Origin: Lotus japonicus
Taxonomy: Eukaryota > Streptophyta > Magnoliopsida > Fabales > Fabaceae
Length of the DNA stretch: 64,000 bases
NCBI RefSeq assembly: GCF_012489685.1
Contig: NC_080042.1
Coordinates: 37,267,158 to 37,331,157 of the forward strand
Direction: 5' to 3'
The notes beneath the pieces are model-generated. The model was not told the DNA's origin. It saw only the letters and a list, made by a program, of their open reading frames with translations, and did not search any database. A program made the position numbers and the translations under genes. Within the stretch, counting starts at the first letter, position 1. Each line of letters begins with the position of its first letter. Below are positions 54,840-64,000 of the stretch, one piece after another.

Positions 54840-57800
54840 TTAAGGGTCAGTAAAAAGTTCTGGATACTGTTCCTTGATCTTTTCCTTCAGCTCCCACGTT
54901 GCATCGCCGGTGTCCTTGTTCCAAATAACCTTCACTAACTCGATCTCTTTACCCCTCAACTGCTTTACCCTTGTGTCACCAATGCTGATTGGCGGTGTCT
55001 CGAAAGACAAGTTATCCTTCAACTCAATGTCATCCAGCTCGATGACGTGCGTCGGATCAGCAATATACTTCCGCAGTTGTGACACAGGAAATACATCGTG
55101 AACTTTTGATAGAAAAGGCGGTAGTGCGATCTGGTAAGCTACCGGTCCTACACGACGAGTAATCTGATAAGGTCCAATGAACTTTGGCGTCAGCTTTCTT
55201 GACTTGATTGCTCGACCAACTCCTGTAGTCTGGGTAACTCGCAGGAACACATGATCCCCTTCTTCGAATTCCAGGGTTCTGCGCCTTTGATCTGCATAGC
55301 TCTTCTGTCTACTCTGAGAAGCCTTCATCTTCTCCCTGATCTGTTTAATCTTCTCAGTTGTCTGTTGCAGAAGTTCCGGTCCTACTAACAAATTCTCACC
55401 ATCTTGATACCAACATAAAGGTGTTCTACACTTGCGGCCATACAATGCCTCATACGGTGCCATACCTATGGTCGTATGAAAACTGTTGTTATATGTGAAT
55501 TCAGTCAGTGGCAATAGGGTGTCCCAACTGCCCTTATTGTCTAACACGCAAGCTCGTAGCAAATCCTCCAATGATTGGATAGTTCTCTCAGTTTGCCCAT
55601 CAGTCTGTGGATGATAAGCAGAACTTAATCTCAGCCTCGTTCCCAAAGCCTCATGAAGAGCTCCCCACAGATGTGAAGTAAACTTCGGGTCTCTATCGGA
55701 AACGATACTTGTTGGCACTCCATGAAGTCGCACAATCTCAGCTATATAAATCTCTGATAGTTTATCCACGTTGTACGTAGTTCTCACAGGTATGAAATGA
55801 GCCGACTTAGTCAGTCGATCCACGATTACCCAAATCGAGTCATATCCTCTTTGAGTTCTTGGTAATGCCACGACAAAATCCATCGATATGCTATCCCATT
55901 TCCATTGAGGTACATCCAAGCTTTGTAGCATACCCGCAGATTTCTGATGTTCCACCTTCGCCTTTTGACAGGTTAAACATGCAGCTACATATTCTGCCAC
56001 TTGTCTTTTCATTCCTGGCCACCAAAAATTCACCTTCAAGTCCTGGTGCATCTTTTTCATTCCAGGGTGAATGCTCAGCTTACTTTTGTGACCTTCGTCC
56101 AGTATCAACCTCCTTAAGTCAGGGTTGTTGGGTACGCAAACTCTACCCTTACACCGTAGGATATTGTCACTTCCTACCTTGAATTCCGGGTCCTTACCCT
56201 GAATTACCAAATTCCTTTTTCCGAGTAAAAATTCATCTTGTAACTGTTGGTCTCGGATTTCTTCCATCAATCCATTGGTAATCCTGATCATCCCGAACCT
56301 CAGTTCTCCCTCGGATACTCTTACGTCCAAACTCAAATCTCGGAATTGTTCCAGCAGTTGTAGCTCCTTCACCATCATTGACGAGATATGCATTTTCCTG
56401 CTCAATGCATCAGCAACAACATTAGCTTTTCCAGGATGGCACTGTAAGGTAAAATCGTAATCCTTGAGAAACTCCATCCAACGTCGTTGTCTCATGTTCA
56501 ACTCCTTCTGGTCAAACAAGTACTTCAAGCTCTTGTGATCGCTAAATATGGTGAAATTGCATCCATATAAGTGATGTCTCCAGATCTTCAACGAAAACAC
56601 AATGGCAGCAAGTTCTAAGTCATGAGTCGGATAGTTCTTCTCATGAGTCTTCAGTTGTCGTGAAGCATAAGCTACCACCTTCCGATGCTGCATCAGCACA
56701 CATCCCAACCCTTGATGCGAAGCATCACAGTACACTTCATGCGGTTCCTCTGGTTGCGGTAAGACGAGCACAGGTGACGTCGTCAAACGTTCCTTCATTG
56801 TCTGAAAGCTAGTTTCGCACGCTTCGGTCCATGCAAAAGGTTGATCCTTTCTCGTAAGTTGAGTCAAGGGTCCAACGATCTTGGCGAAATTCTCAATGAA
56901 GCGACGATAGTACCCCGCCAAACCGACAAAACTCCTGATCTCAGTCACGGTCTTTGGCCGTTCCCATGACAACACCGTCTCTACCTTTGCTGGATCCACA
57001 GCTATACCTTCTTTAGAAATCACATGGCCCAAGAATTTTACCTCTTCGAGCCAAAATTCACACTTAGAAGGGTTGGCGTACAACTTTGTCTCTCTCAACA
57101 CTTGTAAAACCTGACGCAAGTGCCCTTCATGATCTTCAGCGTTCTTTGAGTAGATCAGAATGTCGTCGATAAACACCACGACGAATCGATCCAAGAACGG
57201 ATGGAATGTCCTGTTCATGTAATCCATGAAGATAGCAGGTGCGTTTGTCACCCCAAATGGCATCACTAGATACTCATAGTGTCCATAACGAGTCCGGAAT
57301 GCCGTCTTCTGGATATCCTCAGTCTTTACTCTGATCTGATGGTAACCCGACTTCAGGTCTATCTTTGAGAATATCGCAGCTCCTCGTAGTTGATCCATCA
57401 AATCATCAATTCTGGGTAGCGGATACCTATTCTTGACGGTTACTTTGTTCAGTTGTCGATAGTCGACACAAAGTCTAGATTTCCCATCCTTCTTTTTCAC
57501 CAATAAGACGGGTGCTCCCCAAGGTGAAACGCTTGGTCGGATGAATCCCTTCGACAGGAGATCCTCAAGTTGAGACTTCAACTCCACCAATTCCGCAGGT
57601 GCCATCCGATATGGTGCAATCGAAATCGGTCCTGTTCCCGGTACGATGTCAATAGCAAACTCAATGTCGCGTACAGGCGGCAAGCCAGGTACATCGCCAG
57701 GAAAAACATCCGCGAAGTCCCTCACAACTGGAATATTACTCACTTCCGAATTTCCTTTACTCTCCAAGCTCAACAAAACTGAATACTCTTGAGATCCTTC

Positions 57801-59258
57801 ATTCAGAGAGACATTAATATGATTGGCGGATAGATACTCGGAAAGGTCCGAGTCAGGAAATACCACTCTCTTTCGGCTACAGTCCAGAAGACAATGGTAG
57901 TGGGACAACCAGTCCATCCCTAGGATAACATCTAGGTTCTTGAGAGTTAGACACACTAGGTTAGCATGGTAAACTTTATCCTTATAGGTTACTGGGCAAT
58001 ACATGCATGCAGTGTCGGCAAGCAGAGTTTTGGCAGGTGTGGTAACTATAAGATCGAAACTCAAAGCAGTAACGGGAAGTTTTAATCTAGTAGCACATTC
58101 CCTAGAGATAAAAGAGTGCGTTGCTCCGGAATCAAAAAGTACAGTTAGGAGATTACCGTCAATCTCGCAATCTCCCCTGATCAGTCCATCAACCCCTTCA
58201 GCTTCTTCACCATCCATGGCGTAGACTCTTGCCTTGGCAGCAGGACGCTTCCCACGAGCAGTGTTAACAGCTGGTTCTGTCTTGGGTGCTCTGCATTGAG
58301 CAGCAGTATGCCCCAACTTGTTACAGTTAAAGCATTTGGGCCTCATGTCAGTACAAGCATTGGCATAGTGCCCAGGCTGCCCACATCTGTAACAGGTCAT
58401 CTCCCTGTTCACAGTCTGACCTCCAGAACCTCCAGCAGTACCCACCATGGGCCTATAAGATCCTGAAGCAATTCCTCTACCTGCAGGATGTTGATACGGC
58501 CTCCTACTCTGAAATCTCCCTCTGCCTTGAAAATTTTGAGAGCCCGACCTCATCGGCCCTCCTGTTCCAACACGGTTCAGTCTCCTGTTCTTCATTATCT
58601 CCACCTCAGTGGCTTTCTCAACCAAAGTCTGAAAACGAGTGATTCCCAACGGTTTCACCGAGTCTTCAATATCGGGCCTCAGCCCATTCACAAAGCGCTT
58701 GCACATGTAGGGTTCATCGACCCCATTGCGGAAGAATCGAAAGTGCTTGGCCAACGATTCCAGCTTGGCAGCATATTCCGGGATGGACATGCTACCCTGA
58801 CGAAGTGTCAAGAATTGCGACTCACGCTCGTCCCGAGCACTATCTGGAAAATACTTTTCCAGAAAAGCAGCACGAAACGAAACCCAGTTCACTTCCAAGT
58901 TGTTTGCTTCCATCATTCCTCTGGCGCCTCTCCACCAGTACTCAGCATCACCCAACAGTAGAAAGGTTGCCATTCCCACCTTGGCCCCCTCAACAGTCTG
59001 CAATACACCGAAGATCTTTTCAATCTCCTGGATCCAGAGATCCGCTTTGTCCGGGTCAGTGCCCCCCGAGAACTTAGGAGGATCTTGTCTCCTGAAATCA
59101 TTTAATCCCTTATTCTGATCCAGAGTTATTTCCCTCTGGCGTTGGTGCTGATCACGTGCCTCCTCAGCAGCACGCCTCATAGCATTATCGTTTGCCTGTG
59201 CAGTCACAGCTTGGGCCATAGTGGCCATCATCTCAGCTAGTTGGTTAGCGTTCACCAT
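54840..59258 (-). CDS. gag-pol: Chromovirus gag-pol polyprotein, 1472 residues (G1 copy 2)
   Basis: A single open frame. Gag core about 60-230; CCHC knuckles 289-302 and 309-322; protease DSG 376-378; RT about 550-730 with FIDD at 696-699; RNase H with Asp845, Glu882, Asp907 and Asp950; integrase zinc finger His1057, His1064, Cys1094, Cys1097; integrase catalytic Asp1127, Asp1188, Glu1224 with the classical 35-residue spacing; chromodomain about 1395-1472. All key residues seem intact. The start ([11 protein letters not shown]) is the first Met after the leader and is shared by all copies. Chromodomains of this clade are thought to steer integration to heterochromatin. Driven by the LTR at 59472-63603. 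Confidence 0.95.
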   Translation of the reverse strand: MVNANQLAEMMATMAQAVTAQANDNAMRRAAEEARDQHQRQREITLDQNKGLNDFRRQDPPKFSGGTDPDKADLWIQEIEKIFGVLQTVEGAKVGMATFLLLGDAEYWWRGARGMMEANNLEVNWVSFRAAFLEKYFPDSARDERESQFLTLRQGSMSIPEYAAKLESLAKHFRFFRNGVDEPYMCKRFVNGLRPDIEDSVKPLGITRFQTLVEKATEVEIMKNRRLNRVGTGGPMRSGSQNFQGRGRFQSRRPYQHPAGRGIASGSYRPMVGTAGGSGGQTVNREMTCYRCGQPGHYANACTDMRPKCFNCNKLGHTAAQCRAPKTEPAVNTARGKRPAAKARVYAMDGEEAEGVDGLIRGDCEIDGNLLTVLFDSGATHSFISRECATRLKLPVTALSFDLIVTTPAKTLLADTACMYCPVTYKDKVYHANLVCLTLKNLDVILGMDWLSHYHCLLDCSRKRVVFPDSDLSEYLSANHINVSLNEGSQEYSVLLSLESKGNSEVSNIPVVRDFADVFPGDVPGLPPVRDIEFAIDIVPGTGPISIAPYRMAPAELVELKSQLEDLLSKGFIRPSVSPWGAPVLLVKKKDGKSRLCVDYRQLNKVTVKNRYPLPRIDDLMDQLRGAAIFSKIDLKSGYHQIRVKTEDIQKTAFRTRYGHYEYLVMPFGVTNAPAIFMDYMNRTFHPFLDRFVVVFIDDILIYSKNAEDHEGHLRQVLQVLRETKLYANPSKCEFWLEEVKFLGHVISKEGIAVDPAKVETVLSWERPKTVTEIRSFVGLAGYYRRFIENFAKIVGPLTQLTRKDQPFAWTEACETSFQTMKERLTTSPVLVLPQPEEPHEVYCDASHQGLGCVLMQHRKVVAYASRQLKTHEKNYPTHDLELAAIVFSLKIWRHHLYGCNFTIFSDHKSLKYLFDQKELNMRQRRWMEFLKDYDFTLQCHPGKANVVADALSRKMHISSMMVKELQLLEQFRDLSLDVRVSEGELRFGMIRITNGLMEEIRDQQLQDEFLLGKRNLVIQGKDPEFKVGSDNILRCKGRVCVPNNPDLRRLILDEGHKSKLSIHPGMKKMHQDLKVNFWWPGMKRQVAEYVAACLTCQKAKVEHQKSAGMLQSLDVPQWKWDSISMDFVVALPRTQRGYDSIWVIVDRLTKSAHFIPVRTTYNVDKLSEIYIAEIVRLHGVPTSIVSDRDPKFTSHLWGALHEALGTRLRLSSAYHPQTDGQTERTIQSLEDLLRACVLDNKGSWDTLLPLTEFTYNNSFHTTIGMAPYEALYGRKCRTPLCWYQDGENLLVGPELLQQTTEKIKQIREKMKASQSRQKSYADQRRRTLEFEEGDHVFLRVTQTTGVGRAIKSRKLTPKFIGPYQITRRVGPVAYQIALPPFLSKVHDVFPVSQLRKYIADPTHVIELDDIELKDNLSFETPPISIGDTRVKQLRGKEIELVKVIWNKDTGDATWELKEKIKEQYPELFTDP

Positions 59259-59471
59259 GTTCTGCTAAATTAACAAACAGTTAGTGCTCATCATAAGATA
59301 GCATCTAATATAACTATACAATATGATTAAGCAATAACTTCAAACAATTCTAAGCGAATAATCGCTTGGCAGACAATCAATTTTTTACTCTTTGCAGAGT
59401 CACACAACCTAGCACAGAAGACCTATTTCCCACGACTCCCAAAAGACTCGACTAAGCTCTGATACCACAAA
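59259..59471 (-). promoter_or_regulatory. Leader and primer binding site of G1 copy 2
   Basis: TGGTATCAGAGC near 59456-59467, followed by the leader with the AAGCGA/TCGCTT hairpin at 59352-59367, whose loop has one change from copy 1. Confidence 0.78.
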
Positions 59472-59937
59472 TGTAACACCCCGATTTCGGTGGCGTCACT
59501 TTAGTAACCAAAAGAAAATACTTTAAGCGGAAAAACGTGAATTATTTTTTTTCGACAATATAACTAAAGACAGAAAGCAATAAAACTCCCCAACAAAAGA
59601 TAAAAGGAACTACTATACAACTATATATACATGCCTCGCTAAACACTACCACGTCACGAGTAACCTCCAGTGACGGGTGACAGAAAAAGAGTAACGCCCG
59701 AAGGCAATATGTACAGTCCAAGATAAAGATACTGTGTCCGCAACACTAAACTACAAAATCTGAGAGCAAGTTGGCCCAGCCTAAATCCAACCAGCTCTCT
59801 GTGATCTCCATAGGAAACCACACAAAAGCTACCGGTAGGAAAACTACCCTGTCCCCAAAAACGGAAACATGACGGTCAGAGCATCGACACTACTCCTACA
59901 CTATCCCTACCCGAGGAGCCCACACTAGCACTCGATC

Positions 59938-60477
59938 CTACACGCTAGCGCGGTCGTCATCCGAATCTGCATCCAGGACGACTAGGTCGACGTACTCAAC
60001 ACTGCCCTCTCTGTCCACCCTAATGCGCTCCTGCACTGGACTCTCGGGCTCGGGGCCCGGAACGAGATCCGCGACGACAGCAGCAGCAGTAGACGGACTA
60101 GACTCCGTCGAAGCCCCACCTACTGGCACCTCCTCAGAGGGGTCCTCATCATCTGAAGGGGATGGTGGCGGTGGAGGTACTCCCAAGCCGGGTCCACAGT
60201 GTACTCCTGGAGGCAGGTTGAAGCTCACTATGTGCCTCCTCATCACTCCCTCCGTCAAGCGTCCAAATCGGTCGACACGGTCCTCCATGATCCGACCGGT
60301 GTAGGTCGCACGGTGGCCCTCGGGATCGACCACCCATGCACCTGGGTCGTCTTGATCAAGCATCTCGTACCTGGTCCCCCCCGACGGGCTGACCATGGTA
60401 AACCAATCCCCCATACTCATCTGACAAATGGCGTAGTCCGCCCAAACACACACAGCAGACGCGAGGGTCAACTCCAA
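59938..60477 (-). CDS. LTR-encoded ORF, 179 residues (G1 copy 2, 5' LTR)
   Basis: Intact, one residue different from the other LTR of this element (DWFT for DWFS). It lies about 2.45 kb downstream of the TATA box at 62931. Confidence 0.55.
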   Translation of the reverse strand: MELTLASAVCVWADYAICQMSMGDWFTMVSPSGGTRYEMLDQDDPGAWVVDPEGHRATYTGRIMEDRVDRFGRLTEGVMRRHIVSFNLPPGVHCGPGLGVPPPPPSPSDDEDPSEEVPVGGASTESSPSTAAAVVADLVPGPEPESPVQERIRVDREGSVEYVDLVVLDADSDDDRASV

Positions 60478-61136
60478 AGAATTATATAATTAATAAAACC
60501 AGATATAATTATAGGATAATAAATACTCGCCTCTCAGGCTTATAAGTTTTGGGATAGCTTCCTAGGGTTGCATGTATCACAATGAATATAAAGAGCCATA
60601 AAAACAAGTAGCATGCCTCAAAAATAGGATAAACAGTTACCAATCACACTCAGCAACTAAGTCAGCATGTATGTTGCATGAAATGCAATGCTGGGTAACA
60701 AAATGCATTCCGGAAGAAGGATGGACATCAACGAGGCGGCCCTAACACCAGCCACGGTGGGTACCTTCCTGCTCGCGTGTCTCTTACACCACACAAAAGT
60801 AGTCAGATCAGCAGTGAACCCGTAGGTCTGCCATTCCGTCTGCTACTGAGGACCACCGTAGTGTCCTAAATATGGAAATCCGGGTCTTATGACCATTTTG
60901 GAATCCACCGAGGTCCGGTATCACGCCGTGTATTAACCTCAAAATGAGTGCATGAATGCAAGTGATTAGCCAAACAACGTCTCCGACCTCACCCGACACG
61001 TCGCCACGTGTTCTAGATAACTTAAAGTCCCTAAAAAAATACCCTAAGGTAAATGTCGATTCTGCGACAAAATACAATTAATCATAAACAAAAGAGTGCA
61101 ACCACTCACGACAACTCTTCGAGTCATCAATGCTCT

Positions 61137-61380
61137 CACGAAGTCTCTCGCTTCTGTGGAGTCTCACACATTCACAAAGTCTCACGCTTCAGTGAAGTTT
61201 TATGCTTTCACAAGGTCTCACGCCTCAGTGAATTTACACACTTGCACGAAGTCTCACGCTTCAATGAAGTTTCATGCTGTTCACGAGGTCTCATGCCTCA
61301 GTGAAGATCCATGCTTTCCACAAGGTCTCACGCCTCAGTGGAGTATCACGCATTCACAAGGTCTCACACCTCCGTGAAGC
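61137..61380 (-). repeat. Hairpin array, 5' LTR of G1 copy 2
   Basis: Same array; one loop reads TCTCATG. Confidence 0.65.
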
Positions 61381-62930
61381 TTCTCGGCTCATCCCTTGGA
61401 TGGCTAAACAAACTGCTCCCAGAGCGAATGAGTATCAACATACCCAGAACTCGAAATCTTCTCAACACTTGGATCCGACGACACTTCTCGTTTTCCAAAA
61501 CTAAACTTCAATCCAAAGCTTGCATCCGAGATTGTTATCTTTATTTAAAGGTTTAGAGGTTGTTTAATATCTTATGAATTTTCTTTATAAAAATAGCTCT
61601 TTTTAGTCTTATCGTATTCCCTATGAGTTTCAAAGTTCCCATAACCCAAGTAATTCCCTGAGAAGGTCTCGATCCATTGGAGCATGACAAGGTCCGAACT
61701 CCGTTCGTCCTTTTAAAACTCTCTCAAAAACTCATAAAAATTCGGCATGACCTGCCCGTAAACCTCACTCTTCAGAATCTCAGGTACAAGTGGAATAGCA
61801 TAAATAAAACAGCTCAGTCAAAAGCATAAACAGCATATTCCAACACATCCTAAGTTAACCATGTAGCACATAGCATGTGAATCATTTAGCACACAATATC
61901 ATGGCCTCAAGTACTCAACAAGGTCGGCCGAAGCCTCAGAGAACAATTCAGACATTTAGCAATTAAGTGCATAACACATAGATCAAGTCGAACTTGTCGA
62001 CACCTAAAGCATTATCTAGTAATTCAGAGAGTAGCCCTCACCGGTGGGTCTTCCAGCTTCTTCCTCAAGATGTTCTCCAAACTCTTCTCCTTGATTTCTG
62101 GGAATCTCCTCAAACGAACCTTAAGCAAAAATCACAGAAATCAACACCAAGAGTCAGAAACTCAGCAATCAAAGAGTCCTAGGGTTACACAGTACACTAC
62201 CACCTCCTTGGTACGACAATCTAACGCGTTAAGACAAGTTTTCGAAAAATCGGATTCTCCTCCCCCCTTGATATAGCTCTCGGGCACTTTCCTTAATTGG
62301 GAGGGTCGATTTTTCTTCGATCAAACTTGGTTCCTAGGTTAACATAAGCCGTAACTAAGACGGTTCTAGGCTCGGAAAAATTTTCGGATCGAAAACTGAT
62401 ATAGGGGCAGTTTGGTCATTATTTTTAGCTCAGAATTTCAAAATTGGATTTTTGAAAAACAAATTGGATGGGGACGTCCACAACGACGTTTATGACGACA
62501 AATCCTACTAGCACTAAGCCAAGTCGATAGATTAGAGCGTAAAGGTTGCGACTTTGCCGAAAAATGGGTATTTAGGGTAGAAATTGATCCCGGCGGCATT
62601 TCGTCGACATTTGACAAAATCTAATCCGCAGAACACGCTCAGGAGCATGCAGGGAAGAAGTTTAGACGCTGAAATCAGCTGATTTGAACAGTTTTTCAAA
62701 AACCTCAAAATTTTGAACTCAGAAAGTCGCAGGAGAAATGGACAGAAACGACGATTCGAAGGAGAGTATAGATTACCTACCTCGAGGTCTTCGATTAGTG
62801 ACGATCGGTGAAGCAAACGGGCAAGAAACGACGAAGATCCGGATCTCTCTCTCTCTCTAGGAACTCGCGGTTTTGGGGGTGGGGAAAATGGGTTTTTTTC
62901 TCAAAAATCTAATTTTCAAGCTATTTATAG

Positions 62931-62940
62931 GTTTTGGAAA
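62931..62940 (-). promoter_or_regulatory. TATA box of the G1 copy 2 5' LTR
   Basis: CTATAAATAG on the minus strand; a CT repeat follows at about 62845-62860. Confidence 0.67.
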
Positions 62941-63603
62941 AAAACGGAAAAATGATTTTTTTGCGATTCCGATTTTTCCTGCGCGTTCCTCTGCGCATTC
63001 TAAGATAGGTTCTGGCGACAGAATTCCAGAACTCAAAACAGGATTCTTGGAATTAAACCAAAAGATCCAAAATCGGCATAAGTCGGTGTAAGTCGGTTTA
63101 TCCCGAAAAACTACTTTTTGCAGTGATCGTCGGATGAGAAAACTTCCTTCTGAAGAAAGATTAGGAATGATGAGAGAAGTAGGAGAACGCGGGTGGAATC
63201 TTCATTTGAGTTTCCGGATAGAAAAAGTCTTCATCGTCTGTCGATCTTAGGTTTTTCGAACTATCAGGGATTCCGTTTCGGCAAACTTCCGAGAATTGGA
63301 ATTTGACGTTCGTACTTTCCAGGATTTCGCATCGAAATGGTTGTTTAAGGACGGAAAAGAGAAGTTCTAACATTTCTCTGAGGATTTTTGGAATTAGTTT
63401 CCATCGTGTCCTAAAGCTTAAATTAACTATTCACTAATACCTTCGACCTAGGATTAAGCGTATGTTAGTTGTGCTATAACTCTTTCGGTTTTTCGATACA
63501 TTCTTGGACTTTTCCTGAACCTCTTTCCTTCCCAAATTTATCTTAATCAAATAACTCTTTTATTTTATTCACTTATCCAAAGCGTTAAAACTTGGGCCTT
63601 ACA

Positions 63604-63608
63604 AGGAC
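63604..63608. repeat. Target-site duplication of G1 copy 2, right
   Basis: AGGAC, identical to 50648-50652. Confidence 0.92.
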
Positions 63609-63855
63609 GAAGATCATACCCATTTGTAGCCAGGTTGTCGAGGTCGAATCTCCATTCTGCCAGGACTTGAAGTTCCTCAGGAGCATATACGCAGTGAACG
63701 GCACAGCCCCGTTCTGCAATTGGAACAATCTGCTCTTGAGCTTGACCTTGATCTTGTGTCGGATTCTCAGGGCCCCTTTGACCCGTTGCTAGACCAACTA
63801 CCATGTGAGGGAACTAGGGTGCATCTGCAGTAGATCTTCTGGTTTGACTCACCAT
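63609..63855 (-). pseudogene. Env-like ORF of SIRE B, N-terminal part
   Basis: Starts at 63855 (MVSQTRRSTADAP), aligned with the start of SIRE A env, and hits a TAG after 13 codons; it is then open through GCAVHCVYAPEELQVLAEW to the G1 junction. A later Met (63804) could restart translation. Confidence 0.72.
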
Positions 63856-64000
63856 TTTTGAAGCGGTTGAAGGTTTGAGGTAGAAGATGAAGGTTGAAAG
63901 ATGAAGAGAGATCGAGAGAGAAATCGAGGATAAGCGGTTTTTGAAAAGCAGAGAGAGCGAGAGTAAAAATCGGAAGTGAAAGAGATCGTGTGTGTATAGT
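63856..64000 (-). promoter_or_regulatory. Leader of SIRE B env
   Basis: CT-rich in the env direction with ACTATACAC at the window edge, matching SIRE A 22905-23045. The window ends here. Confidence 0.35.

Larger units (their letters stand above)
50653..63603 (-). mobile_element. Ty3/gypsy Tekay-like chromovirus, G1 copy 2, intact
   Basis: 12951 bp, complete: LTRs 50653-54802 (4150 bp) and 59472-63603 (4132 bp), perfect 5-bp duplication, primer site, uninterrupted 1472-codon gag-pol, polypurine tract. By eye the LTRs differ by six single bases plus an 18-bp deletion in the right one (near 59779). This is the youngest element here and could still be competent. Confidence 0.95.
59472..63603 (-). 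repeat. 5' LTR of G1 copy 2
   Basis: 4132 bp, the promoter LTR of this copy. ORF 59938-60477, hairpin array 61137-61380, TATA 62931-62940. Lacks 18 bp near 59779 relative to its partner. Confidence 0.93.
45438..64000 (-). mobile_element. Ty1/copia SIRE-type retrotransposon, copy B (partial, runs off the window)
   Basis: Second, diverged member of the family of copy A in the same orientation: 3' LTR 45438-46645, repeated polypurine motifs, antisense ORF, env-like ORF with G1 copy 2 inserted, env leader. Pol, gag and the 5' LTR lie beyond 64000. The left flank is GTGCT (45433-45437), which should recur after the far LTR. Env carries two stops, one near each end of its coding sequence. Confidence 0.88.

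Overview
This is nuclear DNA of a flowering plant, probably a legume. The evidence is a decayed plant F-box gene, introns/TATA-type signals instead of operons, Mutator- and Helitron-type transposons, and LTR retrotransposons. The copia LTR closely resembles those of the soybean SIRE lineage; the legume assignment rests on that resemblance and is inference. Nothing prokaryotic was seen: no operons, ribosome binding sites, rRNA, tRNA or CRISPR.

Layout. 1-4435: AT-rich intergenic DNA with one minus-strand F-box pseudogene (848-2064). 4441-40152: a minus-strand Ty1/copia SIRE-type element (copy A) with a perfect 5-bp duplication GGGTG on both sides. It is expanded to 35.7 kb by two later Ty3/gypsy insertions: a Tekay-like chromovirus, here 'G1 copy 1' (8566-21527), in its env-like gene, and an older decayed relative, 'G2' (27192-38717), in its gag. 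40158-45437: low-copy-looking DNA with two Mutator-type elements (41212-42672 and 43108-44510, each with 9-bp duplications), a Helitron-type terminus, and possible exon scraps. 45438-64000: a second SIRE element (copy B) that runs off the right edge, with an intact young chromovirus, 'G1 copy 2' (50653-63603, duplication AGGAC), in its env-like gene.

How the parts work. The SIRE elements carry gag, protease-integrase-RT-RNase H and, after a separate gene-like leader, a long env-like ORF. Both copies also carry, on the opposite strand between env and the 3' LTR, a 130-residue charged coiled-coil ORF with its own TATA-like box and AATAAA signal. The chromoviruses encode gag-pol with a C-terminal chromodomain. 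Their unusually long LTRs (about 3.6-4.15 kb) hold two more things: a protein-coding-like ORF conserved between the G1 and G2 families, and tandem arrays of short stem-loops whose stems covary from unit to unit. These three items (antisense ORF, LTR-encoded ORF, covarying hairpin arrays) are the best candidates for undescribed biology. I could not search databases, so their novelty is unverified.

Relative timing from nesting and LTR comparison: SIRE A is oldest, G2 and G1 copy 1 inserted into it later, and G1 copy 2 is very recent (six LTR substitutions seen by eye in 4.1 kb, gag-pol fully open).
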